Below, piece after piece: positions 6,342-13,248 of a stretch of DNA of 19,101 nucleotides (position 1 is its first letter; each line of letters opens with the position of its first letter). This DNA comes from an uncultured Blautia sp. (GTDB lineage: Bacteria; Bacillota; Clostridia; Lachnospirales; Lachnospiraceae). Both the position numbers and the translations under genes were made by a program. The DNA lies in NCBI GenBank assembly GCA_934409175.1, contig CAKRVX010000032.1:1-19101 (forward strand), in the 5' to 3' direction. Below the pieces are notes generated by a model, which saw nothing but the letters and a program-made list of their open reading frames with translations, had not been told where the DNA came from and made no database searches.

Positions 6342-7391
6342 CTAAAATAAATCTCTGATCACTTCCGGCACTGTTTCCAGATGATCTGCTTTCCAGGCTT
6401 TTGCTCCGCAGAATAAAAGCCCCTCTTCCACATTTCCTTTTACTGCATTGATCAATCCATCTGTAATGCAGTATGGAATTTCTTTTGGACTGCATTTTAC
6501 AAGGCAACCATGACAGGGGCTGTGCGGTATCTGTTCGCCTTTCATCACTCGTTTCATAAATGAATTCAGAATTGCACGTCCCGGCATTCCTACCGGACTT
6601 TTCACAATAGCAATATCTTTTTTTTCCGCTTTCAGATGTGCCTCTTTGTAGCGGATATCCGCATCGCATTCTTCTGTTGTAATAAAACGGGTGGCTACTT
6701 GTACGCCATCAGCTCCTAAAGCAGCTGCTTTCTGCACATCTTCTTTATCATAGATTCCGCCGGCTACAACTACAGGAATCTCTGCCTGGTATTTCTCCTC
6801 ATAAGATTTTACTGTTTCAATAATCTTCTTTATTTCTTCACTGTAAGATTTTTCAGTATAGCTTTCAAGCTCCTCTTTATGGAATCCTAGATGTCCACCT
6901 GCCTGCGGTCCTTCGATCACAACCAGGTCTGCGGTCCTCTTATATTTTCTGTCCCAATATTTCAGAATCACTTTCGCAGATTTATCTGTAGAAACGATCG
7001 GAGCAATCTTGGTCAGACTCCCTTTTACCAGTTCCGGAAGCTCGGTGGGCAGACCTGCGCCGGAAATAATAATATCAGCTCCTGCCTTTACAGCAGCTTT
7101 CACATGAGCGGCATATTCTTTCAATGCAACCATAATATTATATCCCACTATTCCATCAGGTGAAATCTTTCTTGCTTTTTCCATCTCCGTTTCAATAGCC
7201 CTCTCGTTGGCTGCTGCTGGATTTCTATCAAAATCATTCTCTCTGTATCCAATTTGTGCAGTGGAAATAATTCCCACTCCTCCTTCCCTCGCTACAGAGC
7301 CTGCCAGTCTTCCAAGACTGATACCTACTCCCATTCCTCCCTGGATCAGTGGAATTTTTGTAATTTTTTCTCCTATTTTTAAATTTTTCAT
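6342..7391 (-). CDS. nitronate monooxygenase / FabK-like FMN-dependent oxidoreductase
   Basis: The 349-residue protein belongs to the 2-nitropropane dioxygenase family, which includes nitronate monooxygenases and the enoyl-ACP reductase II FabK. It shows IPLIQGGMGVGIS at the N terminus, the catalytic-histidine segment IEGPQAGGHLGFH (His167), and the phosphate-binding VVVAGGIYDKEDV and GADGVQVATRF. The C-terminal part carries a cysteine cluster, Cys293, Cys296, Cys300 and Cys308 (SPCHGCLVKC...IPYC), that is not part of the classic FMN fold. The start at 7391 follows GAAAGGAAAAC; an in-frame ATG at 7409 lies upstream of that site. The promoter has a FabT-like palindrome, which favours a link to fatty-acid synthesis, but sequence alone does not separate NMO from FabK activity. 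Confidence 0.8.
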   Translation of the reverse strand: MKNLKIGEKITKIPLIQGGMGVGISLGRLAGSVAREGGVGIISTAQIGYRENDFDRNPAAANERAIETEMEKARKISPDGIVGYNIMVALKEYAAHVKAAVKAGADIIISGAGLPTELPELVKGSLTKIAPIVSTDKSAKVILKYWDRKYKRTADLVVIEGPQAGGHLGFHKEELESYTEKSYSEEIKKIIETVKSYEEKYQAEIPVVVAGGIYDKEDVQKAAALGADGVQVATRFITTEECDADIRYKEAHLKAEKKDIAIVKSPVGMPGRAILNSFMKRVMKGEQIPHSPCHGCLVKCSPKEIPYCITDGLINAVKGNVEEGLLFCGAKAWKADHLETVPEVIRDLF

Positions 7392-7440
7392 AGTTTTCCT
7401 TTCATGCATAATCCTGCTATTTGTTTTGTATTTTAAATAT

Positions 7441-7453
7441 TTTGATATTCAAA
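7441..7453 (-). promoter_or_regulatory. FabT/MarR-like operator
   Basis: A perfect inverted repeat, TTTGA-ATA-TCAAA on the minus strand, overlaps the end of the -10 box of the promoter for the NMO/FabK-like gene. It matches the core of the FabT box described in streptococci and enterococci (TTTGATTATCAAA), differing only in the central triplet. A MarR-family repressor bound here would block transcription. Confidence 0.55.
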
Positions 7454-7480
7454 GTATATCACAATAAAAACATTTGTCAA
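7453..7480 (-). promoter_or_regulatory. sigma-A promoter of the NMO/FabK-like gene
   Basis: A perfect TTGACA (7480-7475) and TATACT (7458-7453), spacer 16 bases, on the minus strand. Confidence 0.75.
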
Positions 7481-7500
7481 GGAAACTATTTAATGTCGTT

Positions 7501-8454
7501 TTAAAAACTATATACGTCTGTGATTATTTTCTCGCAGCTGAACAGCTCATTCACCGCACTTTCATATACCGCACACTTTTCTGCTTTACGTATCTTCTTG
7601 ATATATTTTTTATAATTGCTGAACATAGGTGCCAGATAAAACCATAACTCTTTCATGCGGAAAAGAATATTTCTGTCTCCGGACAAATCCTGGCAGTATT
7701 CTTCATACATCTTGTCATGGAACCGGCGGATTTCTGCTTTTTCTGCTGGTTTCCCTCCCCTGATTTCTCTGGCAAGTGCCGGATTTCCCAATACACCTCT
7801 GCCCATCATAATACAGTTCAGATTCTCAAAGCGCTCCTTCAGTCTGTCGTAATCTCTCGTTGTAAAAATGTCTCCGTTGTAGCATACCGGACTTGCGGCA
7901 TCTTGAAATGCCTCTGCAAACGATTCCATACGAGGAGTATTCTTGTAATAATCCTTCTGTACACGTGGATGAATGATCAGCTCTTCCAGCGGGTATTTAT
8001 TATAAATTTTCAGAATATCTTCAAATTCCCATTCCTCTTCCATCCCCAGCCGTGTCTTTATGGAAATTCTGACATCACATTTATTAAAAATCTCATCCAG
8101 AAATCTGTCCAGTTCGTCAGGTCTGTCCAGAAATCCTGCCCCTCTTCCCTTAGTCACAACCGTTTTTGACGGACATCCCAGATTCAGGTTTACTTCTTCG
8201 TATCCATATTCCTTCAGCGTCTCCACTGTCCGGATAAAATCTTCAGAGTTTTTTGTAAGTATCTGAGGTACCGCATACATTCCTTTATTGTTCTCCGGGG
8301 CAATATCTTTCTTCTCTCTGGTACTTAAATGCCCCTTCTGATTCGGCAATATAAATGGAATAAAATACTTATCAAATCCTCCAAAGCACTGGTAAAGTGT
8401 TCTTCTGTATGTATAACCTGTAATTCCCTCAAGAGGGGCTAAATATATTTTCAT
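7501..8454 (-). CDS. tRNA-dihydrouridine synthase
   Basis: The 317-residue flavoenzyme reduces uridines in tRNA to dihydrouridine using FMN and NAD(P)H. Family marks are the N-terminal MKIYLAPLEGITGYTYR, the catalytic cysteine Cys94 in NLNLGCPSKTV, Lys133 (ISIKTRLG), His162 (LIIHPRVQKDYY) and the phosphate-binding IMMGRGVLGNPALAREI. The C-terminal helical domain (about 240-317) would bind tRNA. I start it at the ATG at 8454 because AAGAAGGA precedes it and the conserved family start follows; a longer frame back to 8517 adds 21 non-conserved residues that overlap the upstream gene. It sits 53 bases after the Big2-domain gene and may be co-transcribed with it. Which dihydrouridine position it modifies is not clear. 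Confidence 0.93.
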   Translation of the reverse strand: MKIYLAPLEGITGYTYRRTLYQCFGGFDKYFIPFILPNQKGHLSTREKKDIAPENNKGMYAVPQILTKNSEDFIRTVETLKEYGYEEVNLNLGCPSKTVVTKGRGAGFLDRPDELDRFLDEIFNKCDVRISIKTRLGMEEEWEFEDILKIYNKYPLEELIIHPRVQKDYYKNTPRMESFAEAFQDAASPVCYNGDIFTTRDYDRLKERFENLNCIMMGRGVLGNPALAREIRGGKPAEKAEIRRFHDKMYEEYCQDLSGDRNILFRMKELWFYLAPMFSNYKKYIKKIRKAEKCAVYESAVNELFSCEKIITDVYSF

Positions 8455-8507
8455 GTATTCCTTCTTCTCCTGACTCTTATTCTTATTCCAGCACTCCTGA
8501 AGATCAA

Positions 8508-9206
8508 TCAATCCCATGACTGTATTATCATATAAGATACTTTTCCATTTTTATAAAGTAGCAGAAGCTCCCACCAACCTTTTCCATAAAGGTTATAATC
8601 GTAATATCTCCATCCTGCTTTGGTCAGTAGTTTTCTGACATTTTCTTTTTTTGTTCCTATCGTTACACCTCCGCAGGAACATCTTGTATCTCTTATTTCT
8701 ATTCCAAAACACGCTGGTTTATTTTCATATGCTTTTCCCAGAGATACATTATTAATACTGGAGCTCTTTTTGGTTCCTGTAAAAGAATATATTTTTGAAT
8801 CTCTTGTGTTTTCTGCAAGTTTATTCATACCCAGAATCTTATGCATCTGATTAAAACTTTTATTAGACTGGGCGTTAGCTTTTAGATATTTTGAAACATC
8901 AATTCTTTTTACAGTGATTTTACATTTGAATGTTTTATTTCCTGTTCGGGCCCAGATCGTACATATTCCCCTACGCTTACCGGTTACTTTTCCATTTGAG
9001 GATACAGTTGCTATGTTGCTGTCGCTCGATTTCCATTTTACGTTTGGACTCTTTTTTCCAATCACTTCAAGCTGTATTGTTTTTCCAATATAAAGGCTTG
9101 CACTTTTTTGATTTAAACAGAGAGTTGACGCAGATACAGGTAACGTCAATGACAGTATAGCTATAAAACTTATCAGTATTATTATACTAAACTTTCTCCT
9201 TTTCAT
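8508..9206 (-). CDS. secreted protein with Big2 Ig-like domain
   Basis: The 232-residue product starts with a signal peptide (MKRRKFSIIILISFIAILSL, cut near VSA-S at 27). Residues about 29-100 form a group-2 bacterial Ig-like domain: SASLYIGKTIQLEV, VKWKSSDSNIATVSSNGKVTG and a closing CKITV strand. The C-terminal part (about 110-232) is not recognised; it includes a Cys-rich turn (TRCSCGGVTIGTKKENV) and Trp/Tyr-rich strands (AGWRYYDYN, KGWWELLLLY), somewhat like small beta domains that follow a GxxxxEVxxLL motif. It is probably attached to or released at the cell surface. The start at 9206 is preferred because the signal peptide begins there, with GGAGTGG upstream; an in-frame ATG at 9242 adds 12 residues. 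Confidence 0.75.
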   Translation of the reverse strand: MKRRKFSIIILISFIAILSLTLPVSASTLCLNQKSASLYIGKTIQLEVIGKKSPNVKWKSSDSNIATVSSNGKVTGKRRGICTIWARTGNKTFKCKITVKRIDVSKYLKANAQSNKSFNQMHKILGMNKLAENTRDSKIYSFTGTKKSSSINNVSLGKAYENKPACFGIEIRDTRCSCGGVTIGTKKENVRKLLTKAGWRYYDYNLYGKGWWELLLLYKNGKVSYMIIQSWD

Positions 9207-9254
9207 TTTTATAACCACTCCATTCTCTTCCCTCAGGCACAATAAATATCTATT

Positions 9255-9283
9255 TATTTACGGAATCTGAAATATTTTCTCAA
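9255..9283 (-). promoter_or_regulatory. possible promoter of the Big2 gene
   Basis: TTGAGA (9283-9278) and TAAATA (9260-9255) with a 17-base spacer lie in the 83-base gap between the two secreted-protein genes. The region is AT-rich, so a chance match is possible. Confidence 0.35.
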
Positions 9284-9289
9284 TTTATT

Positions 9290-9820
9290 TCACTTAACAT
9301 TAAAGTTAATGCTTTTTTTCATATACTTTCGTATCATTTTATCATATACAGATGAACTGACTTTTTTTCCATTAATTTTACATCCGTTTTCAAATCTGCC
9401 ATTAAAGGACTCTGCTCTAACTACTCTTTTAGATTTCACTCCATTAATTTTATATATATCACTAATACTTCCACCTGTGTTCGCATTACTTATCATTACT
9501 GTATGACATTTTTTTGAATATTTAATTGGCATATTGTATCCTTTCCCATATGCAATAGTGCCTATGCATACTCTTTTCCTGGTTTTCGGATTATAGGTAT
9601 AAATTTCATTTCTCCATGATGTATGTGCAAGTAATTCCGGTATACCATTTCCATCAATATCTACAATCATATATCGTCCGCTTTCCGTTCTTATATATCT
9701 ACGATAGTTTGACACTGCTGCTTTATATTTCGATGATGCAGCCATTGTCGGTGTGGCAGCCATCACACAAACCAAAACGACCAATATGATACTGAACCAT
9801 TGTCTTATTATCTTTTTCAT
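9290..9820 (-). CDS. small secreted protein with calcium-binding-like loop
   Basis: A 176-residue protein of unknown function. It has a clear signal peptide (MKKIIRQWFSIILVVLVCVM, cut near TMA-A at 27-28). Residues 51-63 read MIVDIDGNGIPEL, an acidic DxDxNGxxE loop (Asp54, Asp56, Asn58, Glu62) of the type seen in EF-hand-like or FG-GAP/VCBS calcium sites. The rest is basic and beta-rich (KKCHTVMISNANTGG, YKINGVKSKRV). GGAGG seven bases before the ATG fixes the start. Its 5' untranslated region carries one copy of the 37-bp repeat immediately upstream of the ribosome binding site. It precedes the Big2 gene in the same direction, and both are probably extracellular. Confidence 0.75.
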   Translation of the reverse strand: MKKIIRQWFSIILVVLVCVMAATPTMAASSKYKAAVSNYRRYIRTESGRYMIVDIDGNGIPELLAHTSWRNEIYTYNPKTRKRVCIGTIAYGKGYNMPIKYSKKCHTVMISNANTGGSISDIYKINGVKSKRVVRAESFNGRFENGCKINGKKVSSSVYDKMIRKYMKKSINFNVK

Positions 9821-9836
9821 TAAATTTCCTCCTTAA

Positions 9837-9873
9837 TCAAGCGGATATTCACAATCCGCTTCGCTACTTGATT
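9837..9873. repeat. 37-bp repeat, copy 1
   Basis: TCAAGCGGATATTCACAATC continues as CGCTTCGCTACTTGATT. It contains an 8-bp stem, AAGCGGAT with ATCCGCTT, and differs from copy 2 at three positions only. On the minus-strand mRNA it lies just upstream of the ribosome binding site of the secreted-protein gene. Confidence 0.85.
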
Positions 9874-10130
9874 TTGTTAAATGCTTTACGTTGTTTCTCC
9901 GATACTTCCCAGACCCAGGCTCTTCGTAATAAATCAACAGAATATTCTGTGAATTATTGCATTTATAAGATTTTTGTATTTGCTTTGCATCTGGAATATG
10001 TGTGCATTTTTATGATACATTTTAATATCTTATTTTGTCAATAAATTTAAAAATTTTCGTTCCAAATTATTTTTCATGGCTCATTTTAATCGTTCATATC
10101 GCATTTGGTCTGCATATATTTTTCCAGAAG
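9874..10130. other. AT-rich intergenic spacer
   Basis: About 257 bases between the two repeat copies hold no convincing open frame on either strand. The only signal I can support is the minus-strand promoter at 10012-10041. The rest is AT-rich leader or spacer. Confidence 0.6.
10012..10041 (-). promoter_or_regulatory. promoter of the small secreted-protein gene
   Basis: TTGACA (10041-10036) and TATCAT (10017-10012) with an 18-base spacer on the minus strand. This would give a leader of nearly 190 bases that includes repeat copy 1. Confidence 0.5.
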
Positions 10131-10167
10131 TCAAGCGGATATTCGCAATCCGCTTCGCTATTTGGTT
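10131..10167. repeat. 37-bp repeat, copy 2
   Basis: TCAAGCGGATATTCGCAATC continues as CGCTTCGCTATTTGGTT. It has the same orientation as copy 1, 294 bases away, with the same AAGCGGAT/ATCCGCTT hairpin. It lies about 95 bases before the preferred sigK start. Confidence 0.85.
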
Positions 10168-10262
10168 AAACTATGATAGTTTTTTATGTTCCTATAATCG
10201 GAAAAGCACAGTCCCCCTGTCCTGCACATAGACTATATAGAAAACCTCTTCGAGGCGGACAT

Positions 10263-10889
10263 TTGAAAGCTTTTTTGAAACCTCTGACCAGTTCCCAGGA
10301 AAAATATTATCTTCTGAAATATAAGGAAGGGGACCTTGATGCAAAGAACCTTCTGATCGAGCATAACCTTCGCCTTGTTGCACATGTGGTCAAAAAATAT
10401 CAGGGTGTAGATGAAGAACCGGATGATCTGATTTCCATCGGCACCATAGGTCTGATCAAAGCCATCACTACCTTTGATCCCCAGAAAGCAGCACGGCTCT
10501 CTACCTATGCCGCCAGATGTATTGAAAACGAAATCCTGATGTTTCTTCGCTCCCGACGCAAACATTCCAGAGAAGTTTCTCTTTATGAGCCTATCGGAAC
10601 AGACAAAGAAGGAAATGAAATCAACCTTCTGGATGTGATTGAAAGTACTCCTGTGGATATTGTAGAAGACTGTTATATGCGTGAAAATACTGCGTATCTT
10701 CTGAATTCTTTAAAAGATGCATTAACGCCAAAAGAATATCAGGTAATCTGCTGCCGCTATGGACTTTTCGGAGAAGAAGAACAGACTCAGCGTGAAATAG
10801 CCCACAGGCTCTCCATCAGTCGCTCCTATGTGTCCAGAATTGAAAAAAACGCTATAAAAAAGCTTCGCAGTCTCTTTGAAAGCAAATAA
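10263..10889 (+). CDS. sigK: sporulation sigma factor, SigK type
   Basis: A 208-residue sigma-70 family factor. Region 2 reads NLLIEHNLRLVAHVVKKY, DDLISIGTIGLIKAI and LSTYAARCIENEILMFLR; region 4 reads TQREIAHRLSISRSYVSRIE, a helix-turn-helix. VSLYEPIGTDKEGNEINLLD is the signature linking it to sigma-K (and less closely sigma-E), which directs late mother-cell gene expression. I choose TTG at 10263: it gives MKAFLKPLTSSQEKYYL, the conserved family start, with GAGGCGG seven to eight bases upstream. The frame opens at an ATG at 10173, but those 30 residues have no ribosome binding site and no similarity to a sigma pro-sequence. There is no skin-type insertion. It is monocistronic. Whether the organism sporulates cannot be told from here. 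Confidence 0.88.
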   Translation: MKAFLKPLTSSQEKYYLLKYKEGDLDAKNLLIEHNLRLVAHVVKKYQGVDEEPDDLISIGTIGLIKAITTFDPQKAARLSTYAARCIENEILMFLRSRRKHSREVSLYEPIGTDKEGNEINLLDVIESTPVDIVEDCYMRENTAYLLNSLKDALTPKEYQVICCRYGLFGEEEQTQREIAHRLSISRSYVSRIEKNAIKKLRSLFESK

Positions 10890-10931
10890 CCGCAGCCAAC
10901 ATTTTCTTTCGTTGGCTGCGGTTATCTTTTT
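10888..10931 (+). terminator. rho-independent terminator of sigK
   Basis: AACCGCAGCCAAC (10888-10900), starting inside the stop codon, pairs perfectly with GTTGGCTGCGGTT (10911-10923), followed by ATCTTTTTAT. Confidence 0.88.
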
Positions 10932-10941
10932 ATCCTGCTCT

Positions 10942-12165
10942 CTATTCTGCTCTTCGTAAAAGATCATAAACAGAAATTTCTGCTCCCAAATCTACAAACA
11001 GTTTCTGCTGCGCATGAGGAGCACTTTCCATGGAATTTCCCTCTTCATCATAGATTCCTCTGACTGTAACAGACAGATTCTCTCCATCAGGTTTCATGAT
11101 CTCAATAGTTTCTCCCACTGAAAATTTATTCCTCTGGGTGATCTGAGCAAATCCACGTTCATCTACTGCCTCTGCAAATCCCAGATAAGTATATTCTTTC
11201 TGATAAGTATTATTATCATAAATCTGTGTATTCTCATCTGGTTTTCCATAGAAAAATCCGGTAGTAAACTGGCGATACGTACAATTGGAAATCTGTTCCT
11301 GATACCATGGCATATTTGCCTGATATTTCTCAGGACTTTCCATATAATCATCAATTGCCTTGCGGTAGGTTCTGGCTACTGTGGCAACATACAGAGCTGT
11401 TTTCATACGCCCTTCAATCTTCAGGCTGTCGATTCCACTGTTTATAATATCATCCATATGCTCGATCATGCACAGATCCTTGGAATTAAAAATGTAGGTT
11501 CCACGTTCATTTTCGAATACGGGCATATATTCACCGGGACGCTTCTCCTCTACAATCGAATATTTCCATCTGCACGGATGTGTGCAGGCTCCCTGATTAG
11601 CATCTCTGCCTGCCAGATAATTACTCAGCAGGCATCTTCCTGAATAAGAAATGCACATGGCACCATGAATAAATGTTTCGATCTCCATATCATCCGGAAT
11701 ATGTTCACGGATCTCCCGAATTTCTGCAAGTGAAAGCTCACGGGCTGTTACTACTCGTTTTGCCCCCAGATTATACCAGAAACGATATGTCTCATAATTG
11801 GTGTTGTTCGCCTGAGTACTGATATGGCGTTCAATCTCCGGGCAGATTTCCTTTGCATACATATAAATTCCAGGATCTGCAATGATCAACGCATCCGGTT
11901 TTAATTCTTTCAGTTCTGTCAGATACTCTCTGACTCCCGGCAGATCATAATTGTGCGCCAGGATGTTCACTGTTACATAAACTTTTACCCCATGCTCATG
12001 GGCAAAAGCAATTCCCTCTTTCATATCCTCATGGGAAAAGTTTTTCGCCTTGGCACGAAGTCCAAAGGCCTCTCCGCCGATATATACGGCATCTGCTCCG
12101 AAAATAACTGCAATCTTTAATACCTCAAGACTGCTTGCCGGAACCAGCAATTCTATTTTTCTCAT
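10942..12165 (-). CDS. trhP: U32-family tRNA 5-hydroxyuridine synthase (YrrO/TrhP type)
   Basis: A 407-residue member of the peptidase U32 family, whose characterised tRNA-acting members (E. coli TrhP, B. subtilis YrrN/YrrO) hydroxylate wobble U34 to ho5U. Visible marks are the N-terminal ELLVPASSLEVLKIAV, GADAVYIGG, IADPGIYMY, ISTQANNTNY and the four-cysteine cluster Cys171, Cys178, Cys194, Cys198 (CISYSGRC...GACTHPC), proposed to hold an iron-sulfur centre. A beta-barrel domain closes the C terminus. It follows trmR after 7 bases, so the enzyme pair for ho5U and its methylation are coupled. Bacillus has two U32 genes here (yrrN, yrrO); this window has only the longer type. A true protease role is unlikely in this context. 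Confidence 0.88.
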   Translation of the reverse strand: MRKIELLVPASSLEVLKIAVIFGADAVYIGGEAFGLRAKAKNFSHEDMKEGIAFAHEHGVKVYVTVNILAHNYDLPGVREYLTELKELKPDALIIADPGIYMYAKEICPEIERHISTQANNTNYETYRFWYNLGAKRVVTARELSLAEIREIREHIPDDMEIETFIHGAMCISYSGRCLLSNYLAGRDANQGACTHPCRWKYSIVEEKRPGEYMPVFENERGTYIFNSKDLCMIEHMDDIINSGIDSLKIEGRMKTALYVATVARTYRKAIDDYMESPEKYQANMPWYQEQISNCTYRQFTTGFFYGKPDENTQIYDNNTYQKEYTYLGFAEAVDERGFAQITQRNKFSVGETIEIMKPDGENLSVTVRGIYDEEGNSMESAPHAQQKLFVDLGAEISVYDLLRRAE

Positions 12166-12172
12166 ACTGTTT

Positions 12173-12817
12173 TCACTCCATTTTCACACTGACTGTCACT
12201 CCATCTCCCAGAGGAAGGATGGATGTTACCAATGCCGGGTCATGCTTCAGCTGATACAGATATTCCCGCATTCTTTTATATATGGTCCTGTTTCTGCGCT
12301 CTACCAGGTAATGGGATTCAATGATATCTCCTTCCTGGAGTACATTATCTGAAATCAGCACACTGCCTTTTTTCATCAGTCTTTTCACATCCGGCAGCCA
12401 GTTGATATACTGTCCTTTGGCTGCATCCATAAAGATCATGTCAAAGGAATCCTTCAACTCTTTCAGAATTTCTCCGGCATCGCCTTCCAGCAGAGTAATC
12501 TGTGCTTCTTTTCCGGCCTTCCGGAAATTCTCTCTGGCAACAGGGATTCTCTTCTCATAATTCTCTATGGTTACAATCTGAAGATTCTCCGGTCCATATT
12601 CACACATAAGAAGTGTGGAGAAGCCAACGGCTGTCCCCACCTCCAGAATACGTTTCGGCTGATTCAGCGCCAGAAACATCTTTATAAAACTTTGCATTTC
12701 CCTTCGTATAATAGGAACACGGTCTCTCAGCGCTGTCTGTTCCAGTTCTTCCAGAAACAGTGTATTTCCCATATCCAGAGAATTGATATACGTACGCATT
12801 CTCTCATCGACTATCAC
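12173..12817 (-). CDS. trmR: tRNA 5-hydroxyuridine methyltransferase (YrrM/TrmR)
   Basis: A 214-residue class I SAM-dependent O-methyltransferase that, by family and synteny, converts ho5U34 to 5-methoxyuridine in tRNA. SAM motif I is ILEVGTAVGFSTLL (57-70). Metal-binding residues are Asp131 (FMDAAKGQY) and Asp157-Asn158 (ISDNVLQEG), as in B. subtilis TrmR. The start is GTG at 12817, which overlaps the stop of the upstream gene (GTGA), indicating translational coupling. Its neighbours (MltG-like upstream, U32 downstream) are the Bacillus yrrL-yrrM-yrrO order, which favours TrmR over a small-molecule O-methyltransferase. Confidence 0.88.
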   Translation of the reverse strand: MIVDERMRTYINSLDMGNTLFLEELEQTALRDRVPIIRREMQSFIKMFLALNQPKRILEVGTAVGFSTLLMCEYGPENLQIVTIENYEKRIPVARENFRKAGKEAQITLLEGDAGEILKELKDSFDMIFMDAAKGQYINWLPDVKRLMKKGSVLISDNVLQEGDIIESHYLVERRNRTIYKRMREYLYQLKHDPALVTSILPLGDGVTVSVKME

Positions 12818-13218
12818 GAACCACTTGCCCCTTCCTGCTCGTCATCACCGGCCAGAATTCCCATAATACGGTTAGGTGTATAGGCAGTGCTTAAAAGATA
12901 TGTTCCCGCCTTTAACTGTCCGTGGTAAGTAGAAAGTCTCTCCTGTACATAAAATACAGGAGCACTTTTCACCAGTCCCTTTTTCTGAAGGGTTTTGGCA
13001 ATTTTATACAAAGAAGTATCTTCTGAAATCACGACTGTTACTTCCTTTCCCTCTCCCGGGCTCATTGCCTCCTGGTTAAATACATCATGGCCGAACTGAT
13101 ATGCGGATTTTCCGATCCAGAAAAGCAGGACCACAACACATACATACAGAGCGATCTTAAAAATCACTCCTGCTACTGCTACTCCTGCTGCACCTGCCCG
13201 GTCTCTTGTATCACTCAT
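12814..13218 (-). CDS. short MltG/YceG-like membrane protein lacking the catalytic domain
   Basis: A 134-residue protein with one transmembrane helix (about 20-40, FKIALYVCVVVLLFWIG) and a C-terminal extracellular part (about 58-125) that reads VTVVISEDTSLYKIAKTLQK, KGLVKSAPVFYV and LKAGTYLLSTAYTPNRIMGI. This is the LysM-like N-terminal subdomain of the endolytic transglycosylase MltG (YceG). Full-length MltG is over 300 residues and carries a catalytic glutamate further on; here the protein ends cleanly before that domain, and trmR starts at its stop codon. It occupies the position of yrrL (mltG) in Bacillus. It may bind peptidoglycan or act as a regulator, and should not cleave glycan by itself. 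The last ten residues are acidic and low-complexity. Confidence 0.78.
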   Translation of the reverse strand: MSDTRDRAGAAGVAVAGVIFKIALYVCVVVLLFWIGKSAYQFGHDVFNQEAMSPGEGKEVTVVISEDTSLYKIAKTLQKKGLVKSAPVFYVQERLSTYHGQLKAGTYLLSTAYTPNRIMGILAGDDEQEGASGS

Positions 13219-13248
13219 AACATTCTTCCTTTCTGTTCCCTTTGCCTT

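Noticed and set aside
6328..6669. Minus-strand open frame of 113 codons
   Set aside because: It is an alternative frame inside the FMN oxidoreductase gene; the conserved motifs are in the other frame.
8455..8517. Longer start for the dihydrouridine synthase
   Set aside because: It would overlap the upstream gene and adds 21 non-conserved residues; AAGGA precedes the inner ATG.
9241..9258. AT-only palindrome AATAAATATCTATTTATT as a terminator
   Set aside because: It has no GC pairs and no distinct T tract, so it is too weak to be an intrinsic terminator; it overlaps the possible promoter.
10173..10262. N-terminal extension of SigK from an ATG
   Set aside because: It has no ribosome binding site, its composition is unlike a sigma pro-sequence, and a well-placed TTG start gives the family's usual N terminus.
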